Below, piece by piece: positions 4,742 through 5,091 of a DNA stretch of 5,091 bases. The DNA lies in the NCBI GenBank assembly GCA_018712425.1, contig DVHA01000187.1, positions 1 to 5,091 of the forward strand. Direction: 5' to 3'. Below the pieces are notes generated by a model. It saw only the letters and a list, made by a program, of their open reading frames with translations. It was not told the origin of the DNA and ran no database searches. Each line of letters begins with the position of its first letter. The stretch's first letter is position 1. The position numbers were made by a program, and so were the translations under genes. The stretch is from Candidatus Faecivivens stercoravium (GTDB lineage: Bacteria; Bacillota; Clostridia; Oscillospirales; Ruminococcaceae).

Positions 4742-5091
4742 TGAAAACAACACGCAGCATCGACAGCATGGAAAACGGGATTGTCATCGACCACATCGGG
4801 GCCGGCAAGGGGATGAAGATCTATGACCTCCTGCACCTGGACGACCTCGACTGCACCGTCGTCCTCATCCGCAACGCCCGCAGCGGCCGCTACGGCCGGA
4901 AGGACATCATCAAGATCGAGGGGGATATCCGGCTGGACCTCGACCTTCTCGGGTACGTCGACCACAACATCACCGTCTCCTTTATCCAGGAGGGCAAGGT
5001 GGTCGAAAAGAAAAAGCTCACCCTCCCCAAACGGCTGGTCAACGTCATCCGCTGCCGCAACCCCCGCTGCATCTGCACGGTGGAGGAAGGG
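4741..5091 (+). CDS. pyrI: Aspartate carbamoyltransferase, regulatory chain, C-terminus cut by window edge
   Basis: The first 117 residues of the regulatory chain; the family is about 140-155 residues, so most of it is visible. The chain binds allosteric nucleotides (in E. coli CTP/UTP inhibit, ATP activates) and links catalytic trimers through a zinc domain. Visible family features are IVIDHIGAGKG (14-24) at the start of the nucleotide-binding domain, GRKDIIKIEG (52-61), and LPKRLVNVIRC (95-105) leading into the zinc domain. Cys105-x4-Cys110 is the first half of the zinc site; the second CxxC pair should lie just past the edge. ATG overlaps the pyrB stop (TAATG), with AAAGGAG 8 nt upstream inside pyrB, so translation is probably coupled to give matched subunit amounts. 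Its presence implies feedback control at the enzyme level. Confidence 0.95.
   Translation, partial: MKTTRSIDSMENGIVIDHIGAGKGMKIYDLLHLDDLDCTVVLIRNARSGRYGRKDIIKIEGDIRLDLDLLGYVDHNITVSFIQEGKVVEKKKLTLPKRLVNVIRCRNPRCICTVEEG

Noticed and set aside
3986..4753. 255-residue open frame on the minus strand opposite pyrB
   Set aside because: pyrB has full-length conserved active-site motifs; the antisense frame is a codon-bias artefact.

Overview
The window is GC-rich, tightly packed bacterial DNA that reads as an anaerobic Firmicute of the Clostridia, possibly a GC-rich Oscillospiraceae/Ruminococcaceae-type lineage. The lineage is inferred from the gene set, AGGAGG-type ribosome sites and consensus sigma-A promoters; no marker gene fixes the taxon.

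The left two thirds (1-3551) is one minus-strand operon, read right to left. It starts with an 86-residue thioredoxin-like [2Fe-2S] protein and then a 552-residue [FeFe]-hydrogenase. The hydrogenase has an N-terminal 2x[4Fe-4S] ferredoxin domain, a divergent H-cluster domain, a further [4Fe-4S] domain, a PAS domain and a C-terminal helix. Next come a SpoIIE/PP2C-type phosphatase with an extra C-terminal domain, and a GNAT acetyltransferase cut by the left edge. The order redox protein - PAS hydrogenase - phosphatase matches the putatively sensory, phosphatase-linked group C [FeFe]-hydrogenases. A plausible reading is that H2 or redox state is sensed at the H-cluster or PAS domain and passed to the phosphatase, which dephosphorylates a target encoded elsewhere. 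None of this signalling has been shown here.

The region 3552-3805 is a divergent intergenic region. It holds two tandem minus-strand sigma-A-like promoters for the hydrogenase operon, one of them with perfect consensus hexamers. It also has several short inverted repeats at those promoters, a small hairpin in the operon leader, and one strong plus-strand promoter for pyrB.

The right part (3806-5091) is the start of a plus-strand pyrimidine operon. It has a complete pyrB (aspartate carbamoyltransferase catalytic chain) overlapping by one base the start of pyrI (regulatory chain), which runs off the right edge. The pyrB leader is only about 30 nt, too short for a classical PyrR or UTP attenuator.

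I saw no mobile elements, CRISPR array, tRNA or rRNA. The best candidate for an under-described system is the sensory-hydrogenase/phosphatase/acetyltransferase operon.
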